The position numbers and the translations under genes are program-made. A stretch of 64,000 nucleotides of DNA. Source: Pseudoxanthomonas suwonensis. GTDB lineage: Bacteria; Pseudomonadota; Gammaproteobacteria; Xanthomonadales; Xanthomonadaceae. This document shows positions 16,446 to 26,260 of the stretch, one piece after another. The first letter of the stretch is position 1. Every line of letters begins with the position of its first letter. The notes under the pieces were generated by a model. The model ran no database searches. It worked only from the letters and a program-made list of their open reading frames with translations, and was not told where the DNA came from. Location of the stretch: the NCBI GenBank assembly GCA_003240695.1, contig QFNC01000002.1:62001-126000 (forward strand), given 5' to 3'.

Positions 16446-17597
16446 ATGGGTCTTTTGAAGGCAGCGGCGGGCGCCGTCGGCGGCATGCTGGGCGACCAGT
16501 GGAAGGACTTCTACACCGTGCCGGACGGGCTGCCGCCCACAGCTGCGCTGTTCGCCGCGGTGCCACGCGGCACCAATGCCGGTCGCGGCTCCAATACCAG
16601 CGCCTCCAGCAACATCATCAGCAACGGCTCGAAGATCCTGGTCCCGGAAGGCTACGGCCTGCTGCTGTTCCAGGACGGCAGGATCACCGGTTTCGCCGCC
16701 GAACCGGGTGCCTACGAATGGCGTTCGGACGACATCAACTCCAAGTCGATCTTCGCCGGCGACGGCATCGTCAGCCCGCTGATCACGCAGAGCTGGGAAC
16801 GCTTCAAGTTCGGCGGCATTCCCGGCGCACAGCAGGCAGCGTTCTTCGTCTCGCTGAAGGAACTGCCGGAAAACCGCTTCGGCACCCAGTCGGAAATCTA
16901 CTGGGACGACGGCTTCCTCAACACCCAGGTCGGCGCGATGACCCGCGGCTCGTACACGATCAAGATCGTCGACCCGATCCTGTTCGTGAAGAACTTCGTC
17001 CCGGCCACCTATCTGCAGCCGGGGGTCGTGTTCGATTTCACCGACATCGACAACCCCGCCGCCAGCCAGTTGTTCAACGAAGTAGTGAGTTCGCTGGCAC
17101 CGGCCTTCAGCCTGTACACCAACGATCCGGGCAAAGGCAATCGCATCACCCGGTTGCAGCAGGATTCGCTGGGCTTCGCCCAGAGCCTGTCGCAGGCGGT
17201 GGAAAACGCCTACCAGTGGAAATCCGATCGTGGCCTGGTGATCGTGAAAACGGCGATCGTTTCGATTGAATACGACCCCAACACCCGCGAACTGCTGAAG
17301 ACGGTGCAGCGCGCCGATGCGCTGGCCGGATCGCGCGGCAATTCCAATCTGCAGGCCAGCGTGGCACAGGGCATCCAGTCGGCCGGTGAAACCGGCGGTG
17401 CGGCGGGCGTGATGGGCCTGGGCATGGCGACCGGCATGATGGGCGGCATCGGCAGTCTGCAGCAGCCGGCCACGCCTGCCGCGAACGCCGAGGACGATCC
17501 CGTTGCCAAGCTGAAGAAGGCCAAGGAAATGCTGGACCTGGGCCTCATCACCCAGCAGGATTACGACGCGCTGAAGACCAAGGCGCTGGGCCTGTAA
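16446..17597 (+). CDS. SPFH-domain protein with C-terminal SHOCT motif
   Basis: The protein has 383 residues. The SPFH (stomatin/prohibitin-like) region covers roughly residues 50-290 (ILVPEGYGLLLFQDGRITGF ... DRGLVIVKTAIVSIEYDP), as in the YdjI/virion-core-like subfamily. A Gly/Met-rich linker follows, then a C-terminal SHOCT helix pair (LKKAKEMLDLGLITQQDYDALK), often involved in oligomerisation. No signal peptide is present. GGAGAG at 16435-16440 is a good ribosome site and TATAGT at 16391-16396 a possible -10. It is the first of three tightly linked genes and probably forms a scaffold for the next two products. Confidence 0.85.
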   Translation: MGLLKAAAGAVGGMLGDQWKDFYTVPDGLPPTAALFAAVPRGTNAGRGSNTSASSNIISNGSKILVPEGYGLLLFQDGRITGFAAEPGAYEWRSDDINSKSIFAGDGIVSPLITQSWERFKFGGIPGAQQAAFFVSLKELPENRFGTQSEIYWDDGFLNTQVGAMTRGSYTIKIVDPILFVKNFVPATYLQPGVVFDFTDIDNPAASQLFNEVVSSLAPAFSLYTNDPGKGNRITRLQQDSLGFAQSLSQAVENAYQWKSDRGLVIVKTAIVSIEYDPNTRELLKTVQRADALAGSRGNSNLQASVAQGIQSAGETGGAAGVMGLGMATGMMGGIGSLQQPATPAANAEDDPVAKLKKAKEMLDLGLITQQDYDALKTKALGL

Positions 17598-17625
17598 TCG
17601 ATCGCACGCCCGGTACGTCACGCCC

Positions 17626-18936
17626 ATGTCGAACAGCACCCCGCCGCCGCTGCCACCGGCGGCCCCCACCGGTCCTGGATCGCCGCAGGACGTGCCGCCG
17701 CTGCCGGGCACGTTCCCGATCGATCCGGCCACCCTGCCCCAGCCGATCCGCGACGAACTGCTGGCTCCCGATCCGGTAGCCATCGATACCGAGTCGCAGG
17801 AGCTGCAGGACGGGCTGAACCAGTGCCCGAAGTGCGGCGCCACCGACATCCGCCACAAGCCCGGCAGCGACCTGCTGATCTGCCTGTACTGCCGCAACGA
17901 ATGGCACGGCAGCCGGGTCGAGGAGGCATTCGGCTTCGGCGAAGGTATCGGCGAACTGCGCGGCACGGTGATCGCTTCCGGCGCGCGCGACATCGATGCC
18001 GATGCCGCCAGCCTGATCAGCTTCAAGTGCGGCGGATGCGGCGCGGAGGTGACGGTCAACACCGACAACGCCATGACCGCGCGCTGCCACTGGTGCCGGC
18101 ACGTGTTCGGCATCAACGAACAGGTGGCCAATGGTGCGGTGCCCGACGCGGTGCTGCCATTCCACATCCGCAAGGACGACGCGGTGGCCCGCATCCGCCA
18201 GTTCGTGCACAAGCGCAGGTTGTTCGCCCTGAAGGCCTTCAAGCAGCAGTTCACGCCCGAAAACGTGGTGGGCGTGTACATGCCGTACATGATCGTGGAC
18301 GGCAACGCCAGCGCCGAAATGGCCGGCCAGGGCGAGATCGAAACGCGTCGCTACACCCGCAAGGTCGGCAAGAGCAGCGTGACCTACTACGATGCCGACG
18401 TGTATTCGGTGGAGCGCCAGGTGGATTTCACCGTCGACGACCTGCACCTGGAATCCTCCGGCGAACGCGGCAACCTGGACACGCGCGTCAACACCAACAA
18501 CATCATCAACACCATCCTGCCGTTCGACACCAAGAACGCGGTGCGCTGGAATGCGTCGTACCTGTCCGGCTACAGCTCGGAAAAACGCAACCGCGACGTG
18601 GAGCACCTGCGCCCACGGCTGGAGGACCAGCTGCTGTCGATCGCCCGCCACCAGGTGGAAGGCTCGGTGGGCCGCTACGACCGCGGCGTGCGCTGGGAGC
18701 GTGAACGCCTGGACGTGCACGGCACGCGCTGGGTGTCGATGTACCTGCCGGTGTGGCTGTATTCGTACCATCAGCCCGGCAGCAACGGCGGCCTGCTGCA
18801 CTACATCGCGGTGAACGGCCGAACCGGCGAAACCATGGGCAGTATGCCGGTGCAGCAGTGGAAACTGGTGCTGGCGGCGCTGACCGCGGGCACCTTCATC
18901 GAGGGGATCGCCCTCTGGATCGTGGGGAATACCTGA
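17626..18936 (+). CDS. Double zinc-ribbon protein with C-terminal membrane segment
   Basis: The 436-residue protein starts with a Pro-rich tail (~40 residues). Two zinc ribbons follow: C67-x2-C70 / C86-x2-C89 (QCPKCGATD ... LICLYCRNEW) and C135-x2-C138 / C154-x2-C157 (FKCGGCGAEV ... ARCHWCRHVF). The long remainder contains VVGVYMPYMIVDGNASAEM and ends in a hydrophobic stretch (LVLAALTAGTFIEGIALWIVG), probably a membrane anchor. This TFIIB-type zinc-ribbon family is found next to SPFH proteins in various bacteria; its function is not established. It lies 28 nt behind the SPFH gene and overlaps the next start by one base. Confidence 0.75.
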   Translation: MSNSTPPPLPPAAPTGPGSPQDVPPLPGTFPIDPATLPQPIRDELLAPDPVAIDTESQELQDGLNQCPKCGATDIRHKPGSDLLICLYCRNEWHGSRVEEAFGFGEGIGELRGTVIASGARDIDADAASLISFKCGGCGAEVTVNTDNAMTARCHWCRHVFGINEQVANGAVPDAVLPFHIRKDDAVARIRQFVHKRRLFALKAFKQQFTPENVVGVYMPYMIVDGNASAEMAGQGEIETRRYTRKVGKSSVTYYDADVYSVERQVDFTVDDLHLESSGERGNLDTRVNTNNIINTILPFDTKNAVRWNASYLSGYSSEKRNRDVEHLRPRLEDQLLSIARHQVEGSVGRYDRGVRWERERLDVHGTRWVSMYLPVWLYSYHQPGSNGGLLHYIAVNGRTGETMGSMPVQQWKLVLAALTAGTFIEGIALWIVGNT

Positions 18937-19217
18937 TGAGCGACGACACCGGCTGGCTGCTGCTGGCAGGCCCCGCGGGGGCCACCGCACTGTACTGGGC
19001 GCTGTACCGCTACTATCGCAACACCGACAAATCGCATGCTTTCGAGCGCGAAACGACCGTGGACGCGCAGCCGGTCACCGGCAGCGAGCACAAGGTGGGC
19101 GAGGTGAAAGGCACGCGCGCCTCGCAGATCGAAGGCAACAACGTGCACGACTACCGCAGGCGGGTGCAGCGGCTGCAGGACGATTCCGGTCGACCGACGG
19201 GGCCGGCTGCCGGTTGA
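18936..19217 (+). CDS. Small single-pass membrane protein of the SPFH operon
   Basis: The protein has 93 residues. The start ATG overlaps the previous stop (TGATG at 18934-18938), indicating coupled translation. One hydrophobic segment near residues 7-25 (WLLLAGPAGATALYWALYRYY) is followed by a charged, probably cytoplasmic tail (SEHKVGEVKGTRASQIEGNNVHDY... at about residues 48-71). I do not recognise a family. Its place at the end of the SPFH/zinc-ribbon operon suggests it is a third subunit. Confidence 0.7.
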   Translation: MSDDTGWLLLAGPAGATALYWALYRYYRNTDKSHAFERETTVDAQPVTGSEHKVGEVKGTRASQIEGNNVHDYRRRVQRLQDDSGRPTGPAAG

Positions 19218-19385
19218 TCACCGTGCAGCGATGCACATCCAGGCGGATGCGCTTGTGCGGCTACCGCTTGGCCGGATGGCGGCATCGATACTGGGTACCC
19301 CTGATGCGACCTGCCCGTGCCGCCCATGGATGTGCTGCTCCAGCGCGTCGACGTCACCGGCCCGGCATCGGCATCTGCATCGGCA

Positions 19386-20792
19386 TCATTCGAAGGCTCC
19401 GATGCTGTCGTAGGTCAGGTTGTCGAAACGCGTGTATTCGCCGAAGAACTTCAGCTTGATCGACCCGGTCGGGCCGTTGCGCTGCTTGCCGATGATCACC
19501 TCGGCCAGTCCCTTGTCCGGCGAATTCTCCTTGTTGTAGTAATCGTCGCGGTAGATGAACACGATCACGTCGGCGTCCTGTTCGATGGCGCCGGATTCGC
19601 GCAGGTCGGCCATCACCGGACGCTTGTCGGTACGCGTTTCCAGCGAGCGGTTGAGCTGCGACAGCGCGATCACCGGCACGTTCAATTCCTTGGCCAGCGC
19701 TTTCAGGTTGCGCGAGATCTCGGAGATTTCGGTGGCCCGGTTCTCGCTGTTGCCCGGCACCTGCATCAACTGCAGGTAGTCGATCACGATCAGCCCCAGG
19801 TCGTGTTCGCGCTTCAGCCGGCGCGCCTTGGCACGCAAGGCTTCCGGCGACAGGGCCGGGGTGTCGTCGATGAAGATCTTCGCCTCGCGCAGCAGCCGGA
19901 TGGCGCTGGTCACGCGGCTCCAGTCCTCGTCCTCCAGCTGGCCGGTGCGCAAACGGGTGGCGTTGACCCGTCCGGTCGAGGAAATCAGGCGCAGTGCCAG
20001 CTGGCTGGCCGACATTTCCATCGAGAACACGGCCACGGCCTTCCTGGTCTTCATCGCCGCGTATTCGGCCATGTTCAGCGCCAGCGTGGTCTTGCCCATC
20101 GACGGTCGCGCGGCCAGGATCAGCAGGTCGGTCGGCTGCAGTCCGGCGGTCATCTCGTCGAATTCGGTGTAGCCGGTGGGCATACCGGTGATGCCGCCGC
20201 CGTTCGCGTAGCGGGTCTGCAGCACGTCGAAGGCCTCGGCCATGGCCTTGTTCACCGGCACGAAATCGGTGCGCCCGCGCGCCTGCGCCTCGCCGATCGC
20301 GAACACCTCCTGCTCGGCCTTGGCCAGCAATTCGCTGCTCTCGCGGCCTTCTGGCTGGAAGCCGTCGTTCACGATGCCTGTGCCGACCTCGATCAGCTGC
20401 CTCAGCACGGCCTTGTCGCGCACGATGTCCGCATAGGCCTTGATGTTGGCTGCCGAGGGCGTGGTGCCGGCCAGTTCCACCAGGTAGGCACCACCGGCCA
20501 CCTGTTCGCCCAGCCCCTGCGACTCGAACCATTCGGCCAGCGTCACCGCGTCATACGGGCGGTTCTTCTCGGCCAGCTCGCGGATCGCGCGGTAGATCAG
20601 CTGGTGGTCGCGGCGGTAGAAATCGTGCTCCGAAATCAGGTCGGCCACCCGATCGAACGCGTCCGGGGCCAGCATCAACCCGCCCAGCACCGCCTGCTCG
20701 GCTTCCACCGACTGTGGCGGCACGCGGAGCTGTTCCACCTTGCCGTCGCTGCGCGGCCCCTGTTCCGGCCACCGGCCCTGTCGTGCGCTCAT
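19386..20792 (-). CDS. dnaB: Replicative DNA helicase DnaB
   Basis: This 468-residue hexameric 5'-3' helicase unwinds DNA at the fork and binds primase. The N-terminal domain (VPPQSVEAEQAVLGGLML, about residues 20-130) and the RecA-like C-terminal domain are both complete. Walker A is ARPSMGKTT with K234; Walker B is LGLIVIDYLQLM. No intein is present. The start at 20792 gives a length close to the E. coli protein (471); an upstream ATG at 20855 is also in frame but reads a low-complexity lead. Confidence 0.96.
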   Translation of the reverse strand: MSARQGRWPEQGPRSDGKVEQLRVPPQSVEAEQAVLGGLMLAPDAFDRVADLISEHDFYRRDHQLIYRAIRELAEKNRPYDAVTLAEWFESQGLGEQVAGGAYLVELAGTTPSAANIKAYADIVRDKAVLRQLIEVGTGIVNDGFQPEGRESSELLAKAEQEVFAIGEAQARGRTDFVPVNKAMAEAFDVLQTRYANGGGITGMPTGYTEFDEMTAGLQPTDLLILAARPSMGKTTLALNMAEYAAMKTRKAVAVFSMEMSASQLALRLISSTGRVNATRLRTGQLEDEDWSRVTSAIRLLREAKIFIDDTPALSPEALRAKARRLKREHDLGLIVIDYLQLMQVPGNSENRATEISEISRNLKALAKELNVPVIALSQLNRSLETRTDKRPVMADLRESGAIEQDADVIVFIYRDDYYNKENSPDKGLAEVIIGKQRNGPTGSIKLKFFGEYTRFDNLTYDSIGAFE

Positions 20793-20904
20793 TCCCGATG
20801 TCGTCCCCGGTTGCGGACCGCCCGGGCGATCCTGATGGTGATCTGGACTGTGCATGCTAGGGGCAAGGCCTGTGGGTACGCGACGAAACAACCGGGGGAC
20901 ATCC

Positions 20905-20913
20905 TGTGGACAA
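20905..20913 (-). promoter_or_regulatory. Possible DnaA box upstream of dnaB
   Basis: TGTGGACAA on the plus strand reads TTGTCCACA on the other strand, a one-mismatch variant of TTATCCACA and the usual form in high-GC genomes. It is single, lying 113 nt before the dnaB start, so it may be chance or a point of DnaA control; one box does not make an origin. Confidence 0.3.
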
Positions 20914-20975
20914 GTGCGATCAGGAATAGCCGCTGTCGATCTCACCGCCTGCGATCACGCAGACATGCAAACGAA

Positions 20976-20999
20976 ACGGGCGCCCCGCAGGGCGCCCGT
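20976..20999 (-). terminator. Rho-independent terminator of rpsF-rpsR-rplI
   Basis: A perfect 10-bp stem (ACGGGCGCCC / GGGCGCCCGT) with loop CGCA lies just after the rplI stop (21031) in the direction of transcription. On the minus strand it is followed by TTCGTTTG, a weak U-rich tract. Confidence 0.8.
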
Positions 21000-21030
21000 C
21001 TGGATCACGCACAGCGCGAGGACAGCCCGG

Positions 21031-21483
21031 TCAGGCGGCCTCCGGCACAACCAGCACCGTCACCGGGGTTTCCACGTCGGCATGCAGATGCAGCATCACC
21101 TCGTATTCGCCGGTCTGACGGATAGCGCCTTCGCCCATCACCACTTCAGACTTCTCCACCTCGGTGCCGAGCTTGCTCAGCGCCTGGGCGATTTCGCGCG
21201 GGCCGACCGAGCCGTACAGCTTGCCTTCGGTGGAGGCATTGGCGGCGATGGTCACGGTCGTGCCTTCCAGCTTGGCCTTGCGCCCTTCCGCGCCTTCCAG
21301 CGCCTGCCTGGCCTTGGCCTCGTACTCGGCGCGGCGCGCCTCGAACTGGGCCAGGTTGTCGGCAGTGGCCGGCACCGCCTTGCCCTGCGGCACCAGGAAG
21401 TTGCGGCCATAGCCGGGTTTCACGTTCACTTTGTCGCCCAGGTTGCCCAGGTTGACGACTTTCTGCAGCAGGATCAGTTCCAC
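21031..21483 (-). CDS. rplI: 50S ribosomal protein L9
   Basis: The 150-residue protein starts MELILLQKVVNLGNLGDKV and contains the conserved KPGYGRNFLVPQGKA rRNA-binding segment, a connecting helix (about residues 40-75) and the C-terminal domain. It is third in the rpsF-rpsR-rplI operon; 136 nt separate it from rpsR and nothing was recognised in that gap. Confidence 0.97.
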   Translation of the reverse strand: MELILLQKVVNLGNLGDKVNVKPGYGRNFLVPQGKAVPATADNLAQFEARRAEYEAKARQALEGAEGRKAKLEGTTVTIAANASTEGKLYGSVGPREIAQALSKLGTEVEKSEVVMGEGAIRQTGEYEVMLHLHADVETPVTVLVVPEAA

Positions 21484-21619
21484 GGTGGTCTCCGTAATTC
21501 GTTAGCGGCGCGTGCCGCAACGGATGCTGTCCGAATGGACGGGATGAAGCGACATCGGATGACGGATCGCCACCGGCCCGGCCCGACGTGCAGGACCGAA
21601 CCGTGGCGACGACGCCGGA

Positions 21620-21850
21620 TCAGACGTCGTGGTTGTCGGTGTACGGCAGCAGTGCCAGATAGCGGGCGCGCTTGACCGCGGTGGCCAGCTGGCGCTGGTA
21701 GCGCGACTTGGTGCCGGTGATGCGGCTGGGCACGATCTTGCCGTTCTCGGTCAGGTTCTGCCGCAGGGTGTTGAGATCCTTGTAGTCGATCTCCTTCACG
21801 CCCTCGGCGGTGAACTTGCAGTATTTGCGGCGACGGAAAAACTTGGACAT
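21620..21850 (-). CDS. rpsR: 30S ribosomal protein S18
   Basis: The 76-residue protein reads MSKFFRRRKYCKFTAEG and has the conserved DYKDLNTLRQ, IVPSRITGTKSRYQRQL and LLPYTDNH segments. It forms the S6:S18 heterodimer on the 30S platform with the product of the preceding gene. An AGGAG-type ribosome site lies in the 11-nt gap after rpsF. Confidence 0.98.
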   Translation of the reverse strand: MSKFFRRRKYCKFTAEGVKEIDYKDLNTLRQNLTENGKIVPSRITGTKSRYQRQLATAVKRARYLALLPYTDNHDV

Positions 21851-21861
21851 GGCAGGTCTCC

Positions 21862-22290
21862 TCAGGCGGCTTCGGCAGTGTCGGCGGCGGCATCGTCGCC
21901 ATCGGAATCGCCGGGGGATTCGTCGTCGCGGCGGCGACGCTCGCTGCGCTCGGGCTTGTCGCCCTTGTCGTCCTTGTTCTTCATGATCGGCGACTGCTCG
22001 GTGTCGGCGCCGTCGCGGCGCATCACCAGGTGACGCAGTACCGCGTCGTTGAAGCGGAAAGCCTCGACCAGCTCGTTCAGCACGGCCTGGTCGACCTCGA
22101 CGTTGAACAGCACGTAGTGGGCCTTGACCAGGTTGTTGATGGAATAGGCCAGCTGGCGGCGGCCCCAGTCCTCCTGGCGGTGGATGATGCCGTTGCCGCC
22201 TTCGATCAGGGCGCGGTAGCGCTCGATCATGGCCGGCACCTGCTCGCTCTGGTCCGGGTGGACCAGGAACACGATTTCGTAATGACGCAT
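21862..22290 (-). CDS. rpsF: 30S ribosomal protein S6
   Basis: The 142-residue protein starts MRHYEIVFLVHPDQSEQVPA. The ferredoxin-like core (to about residue 100) is followed by a 40-residue highly charged tail (KNKDDKGDKPERSERRRRDD...) ending in acidic/Ala residues, comparable to the glutamylated tail region in E. coli but longer. The start at 22290 is fixed by AAGGAACC just upstream. A structured leader precedes it (22310-22376). Confidence 0.98.
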   Translation of the reverse strand: MRHYEIVFLVHPDQSEQVPAMIERYRALIEGGNGIIHRQEDWGRRQLAYSINNLVKAHYVLFNVEVDQAVLNELVEAFRFNDAVLRHLVMRRDGADTEQSPIMKNKDDKGDKPERSERRRRDDESPGDSDGDDAAADTAEAA

Positions 22291-22309
22291 GATGGTTCCT
22301 TTTGGATGT

Positions 22310-22376
22310 CGGCCGGATCGGAACGACCCGGCCGGGACAGCCCTCCGCCACCGGAATGGCGCGGTCGGGCAAGGGC
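22310..22376 (-). promoter_or_regulatory. Structured leader of rpsF (candidate S6:S18 autoregulatory element)
   Basis: On the minus strand, two hairpins precede rpsF. The distal one (22340-22376) has an outer GCCCT/AGGGC stem, an asymmetric bulge containing CCCGACCG, and an inner CGCCA/TGGCG stem. The proximal one (22310-22334) pairs CGGCCGG with CCGGCCG around a short loop. Many bacteria autoregulate this operon through a leader with a bulged CCG that mimics the S6:S18 site in 16S rRNA. The match to that motif was judged by eye. Confidence 0.5.
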
Positions 22377-22471
22377 CCCGCTGACACGGGGACCGCGCAT
22401 TATGCCGACCGATGCGCGCTTCGGCAACCCGGGGATTGACCCGGCAGCGCTGCGTCGGCCACCATCGGCGC

Positions 22472-22849
22472 ATGGAACGCCCGCTGCTGCCCGTTGCCTA
22501 CATGCTGGCCTACGCCCGCAACCAGACGTACTACGTCGATGCGGCCGCCACCCTGGGTGAAGCCTATCTGTTCTCGCGCCAGCTGATCCACGACCGTCTG
22601 GCCCGCGGCGAGACCATCCGCGAGGTGTCGACCCTGGTGTGGTTCGAGGAGCATCCCACGCTGGAAGCCGGCAAGGCGCGCGCCGCGGAACTGCGGCGCT
22701 GGCCGCTGCGCTGGCAGCGCCGGCTGATCGACCAGATGAATCCGGAATGGGTATGCCTGATGGACGTGATCGAGAAGCTGCCTGCGGACTTCATGCATCC
22801 GGTCCCGGAAACGCCGCGGCGCCCGGACAATCGGCCATCGAAGGAATGA
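22472..22849 (+). CDS. Degenerate GIY-YIG family protein
   Basis: The 125-residue protein follows the layout of the small GIY-YIG proteins of the YhbQ/UPF0213 type: an N-terminal VAYMLAYARNQTYYV where YVYML...GxLYIG is expected, then LVWFEEHPTLEAGKARAAEL, RRWPLRWQRRLIDQMNPEW and CLMDVIE. The YIG glycine and the catalytic Arg region are not conserved, so it is probably not a nuclease. The start at 22472 gives a compact domain. It is divergent from rpsF and convergent with the Fe-S carrier gene. Confidence 0.65.
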   Translation: MERPLLPVAYMLAYARNQTYYVDAAATLGEAYLFSRQLIHDRLARGETIREVSTLVWFEEHPTLEAGKARAAELRRWPLRWQRRLIDQMNPEWVCLMDVIEKLPADFMHPVPETPRRPDNRPSKE

Positions 22850-22894
22850 TCGTTCGGCCGACTGCGCGAACGCGGACGGGACCGCGTCCTCGCC

Positions 22895-23233
22895 TCAGGC
22901 GTGCTGCGGATCGACGGTGAAGCTCTCGCCGCAGCCGCATTCGCCGGTGGCATTGGGGTTGCGGAACACGAACTGCTCGGCCAGACCGGCCTTGACGAAG
23001 TCTATTTCAGTGCCGTCCACCAGCGCGGCGCTGTCGGCATCCACGAACACGCGGATGCCGTCCACCTCGCTGACCACATCGCCGTCGCGCTGCTCGCGGG
23101 CCATGTCCACCACGTAGCCCCAGCCGGAACAGCCGGTGCGGCGAACGCCCATGCGCAGACCCAACGCGTCGGGCGCGTCGCTCAGATAGCCATGGATGCG
23201 GTCGCGTGCAGCAGGGGCCAGTCGGATGCTCAT
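22895..23233 (-). CDS. A-type iron-sulfur carrier (IscA/ErpA/HesB family)
   Basis: The 112-residue protein has the three cluster-binding cysteines at C35 (RRTGCSGWGY), C99 and C101 (GECGCGESF). A-type carriers receive Fe-S clusters from scaffolds and pass them to apo-enzymes. It is a single gene here, without iscRSU or suf neighbours, so it may be the general carrier (ErpA-like or IscA-like); the exact subgroup was not resolved. Confidence 0.93.
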   Translation of the reverse strand: MSIRLAPAARDRIHGYLSDAPDALGLRMGVRRTGCSGWGYVVDMAREQRDGDVVSEVDGIRVFVDADSAALVDGTEIDFVKAGLAEQFVFRNPNATGECGCGESFTVDPQHA

Positions 23234-23302
23234 GGCGTCATTGTACCTTCGGTAGACTGTACGGCTGCTGCATCCCCGTCTCCCCTGCTTTTCCGAGGTT
23301 CC

Positions 23303-24697
<1,395 letters not shown>

Positions 24698-24712
24698 GGC
24701 CTTGCCGCACGC

Positions 24713-25024
24713 ATGATCCTGTTCTTCGCGCTGGTGTGCTTTTCGCTGGCCATCGCCGGCGCCACCGCCTTCGTCATTTTCTGGCCGCTGGCGCTGGTGC
24801 ACCTGCGTGACCGGCATCCGCTGGTGCGGGCCACGCTGGGCGATGGTGCGTTCATCCGGCCGCAGGCGCTGTGGTGGCTGCTTAGCCGGCAGTACCGCTC
24901 GGTCAGCGATCCGGCATTCACCGGGTTGGCCACGCCGGCATGGGTGGCGCTGTCGGTCATCGTGTTCGGACTGGCCAGCGGCGGCATACTGTGGCTGGTC
25001 GGCCAAATCTTGGAAGCAACATGA
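24713..25024 (+). CDS. Small two-pass membrane protein
   Basis: The 103-residue protein has two hydrophobic segments (about residues 2-28 and 77-98) flanking a basic loop (LRDRHPLVRATLGDGAFIRPQALWWLLSRQYRSV, about residues 31-64). No known family is recognised. Its stop overlaps the start of the next gene (ATGA at 25021), so the two are probably coupled. It lies only 15 nt after asnS and may be in the same transcript. Confidence 0.65.
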   Translation: MILFFALVCFSLAIAGATAFVIFWPLALVHLRDRHPLVRATLGDGAFIRPQALWWLLSRQYRSVSDPAFTGLATPAWVALSVIVFGLASGGILWLVGQILEAT

Positions 25025-25332
25025 CGACGACATGGGTGAACGAGCAATGGTGGCTGGCCACACTGGGCAACCTGTTGATCTGGGCGCGCCTGCGCGAACT
25101 GTCCGCCGGCACCGCCGAAGTGCTGGACAGCGACGGCGCCACCCTGGCGTACGACAGCGTGGACAGTGCCCGCGCAGCATTGATGGATGCCGAATTCGTG
25201 GCCTTCGACGGGCTGGATGAGGACGATGCGTTGCAACGCGGCTTCAGCTTGCGGGAGATCGCCCCGCCCGTCGCCGGTGACGACGCGCAGTTGCGCGGAC
25301 GCATGGTGCAATCGCTGGGTCAGCGCGCCTGA
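25021..25332 (+). CDS. Small hypothetical protein, coupled to the upstream membrane gene
   Basis: The 103-residue acidic, soluble-looking protein reads MTTTWVNEQWWLATLGNLLIW at its start and contains GTAEVLDSDGATLAYDSVDSA. No family was recognised. The ATGA overlap with the preceding membrane protein suggests a joint role. Confidence 0.65.
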   Translation: MTTTWVNEQWWLATLGNLLIWARLRELSAGTAEVLDSDGATLAYDSVDSARAALMDAEFVAFDGLDEDDALQRGFSLREIAPPVAGDDAQLRGRMVQSLGQRA

Positions 25333-25373
25333 CGCCATGACGGTTTTCCCGTTCCATTCATGGAGTTGCCACG

Positions 25374-26159
25374 TTGGATCTTGATCTTTCCGGACGACAC
25401 GCGCTGGTGTGCGGCGCATCCGATGGCATCGGCGCTGCCGCGGCACACGAACTGGGCCTGCTGGGCGCGGACGTCACGGTGCTGGCACGCCGCGAGGAGC
25501 GGCTGCGCGCAGTGGCAACTGCCCTGCCCGTCACGGCCGGTCAGCAGCACTGCTGGATCAGCGCCGACGTGTCCGACACCGAGGCGTTGCATGCGCAGGT
25601 CGTGGAATTGGCTGCCCGCAAGCCGGTGCAGCTGCTGATCAACAACACCGGCGGTCCGCCGGGTGGACCGGCGCATGCCGCAACGTCACAGGCTTTCCTG
25701 GATGCGTTCCAGCGGCATCTGATCGCCAACCAGATGCTGCTGCAGGCAACGCTGCCCGGCATGCGAGCGGCCGGCTGGGGTCGCATCGTCAACGTGATTT
25801 CCACTTCGGTGCGCGAGCCGATTCCCGATCTCGGCGTGTCCAACACGGTGCGCGGCGCGGTGGCCAGCTGGGCGAAAACGCTGTCGCGCGAACTCGCCCC
25901 GCAGGGCATCACGGTGAACAACGTGCTGCCCGGTTTCACCGACACGGCGCGCATCGCGCAGATCGTGGCAGATCGCATGCAGAAGGAAAACCGCAGCGAC
26001 GCCGAGATCCGGGCCGCCATGCTGGCCAGCGTGCCGGCAGGCCGCTTCGCGCAGCCGCAGGAAACCGCTGCGATGATCGCGTTTCTGTGCACGCCGGCAG
26101 CTGCTTACGTGACCGGGCAGTCGATCGCCGTGGATGGTGGGCGCATGCAGTCGATCTGA
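25374..26159 (+). CDS. SDR-family oxidoreductase lacking the canonical YxxxK
   Basis: The 261-residue Rossmann protein has a nucleotide-binding GASDGIGAAAAHELG and the NNTGG motif. A TTG start at 25374 is supported by GGAG at 25362-25365; no in-frame ATG exists nearby. The segment aligned with the catalytic Tyr-x3-Lys reads S156-N-T-V-R160, so both catalytic residues are replaced, while the IST serine is kept. The VSNTVRGAVASWAKTL signature belongs to a known FabG-like subgroup. It may bind NAD(P) without classical catalysis, or use other residues. Confidence 0.85.
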   Translation: MDLDLSGRHALVCGASDGIGAAAAHELGLLGADVTVLARREERLRAVATALPVTAGQQHCWISADVSDTEALHAQVVELAARKPVQLLINNTGGPPGGPAHAATSQAFLDAFQRHLIANQMLLQATLPGMRAAGWGRIVNVISTSVREPIPDLGVSNTVRGAVASWAKTLSRELAPQGITVNNVLPGFTDTARIAQIVADRMQKENRSDAEIRAAMLASVPAGRFAQPQETAAMIAFLCTPAAAYVTGQSIAVDGGRMQSI

Positions 26160-26260
26160 ACCGTCGCCGTGCCCGGGCATTCGCGTGGCCGTCCGCACCG
26201 GATCGGCTGCATCGGCAAGCGATGCGCTATCGTTCCCGGCCAGTATCCCTCCGCGCCACA

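Noticed and set aside
20793..21030. Replication origin near dnaB
   Set aside because: Only one DnaA-box-like sequence is present, there is no AT-rich unwinding region, and dnaA/dnaN are absent.
19317..21125. Long frame antisense to dnaB
   Set aside because: It runs through dnaB and the rplI terminator with no recognisable domain.
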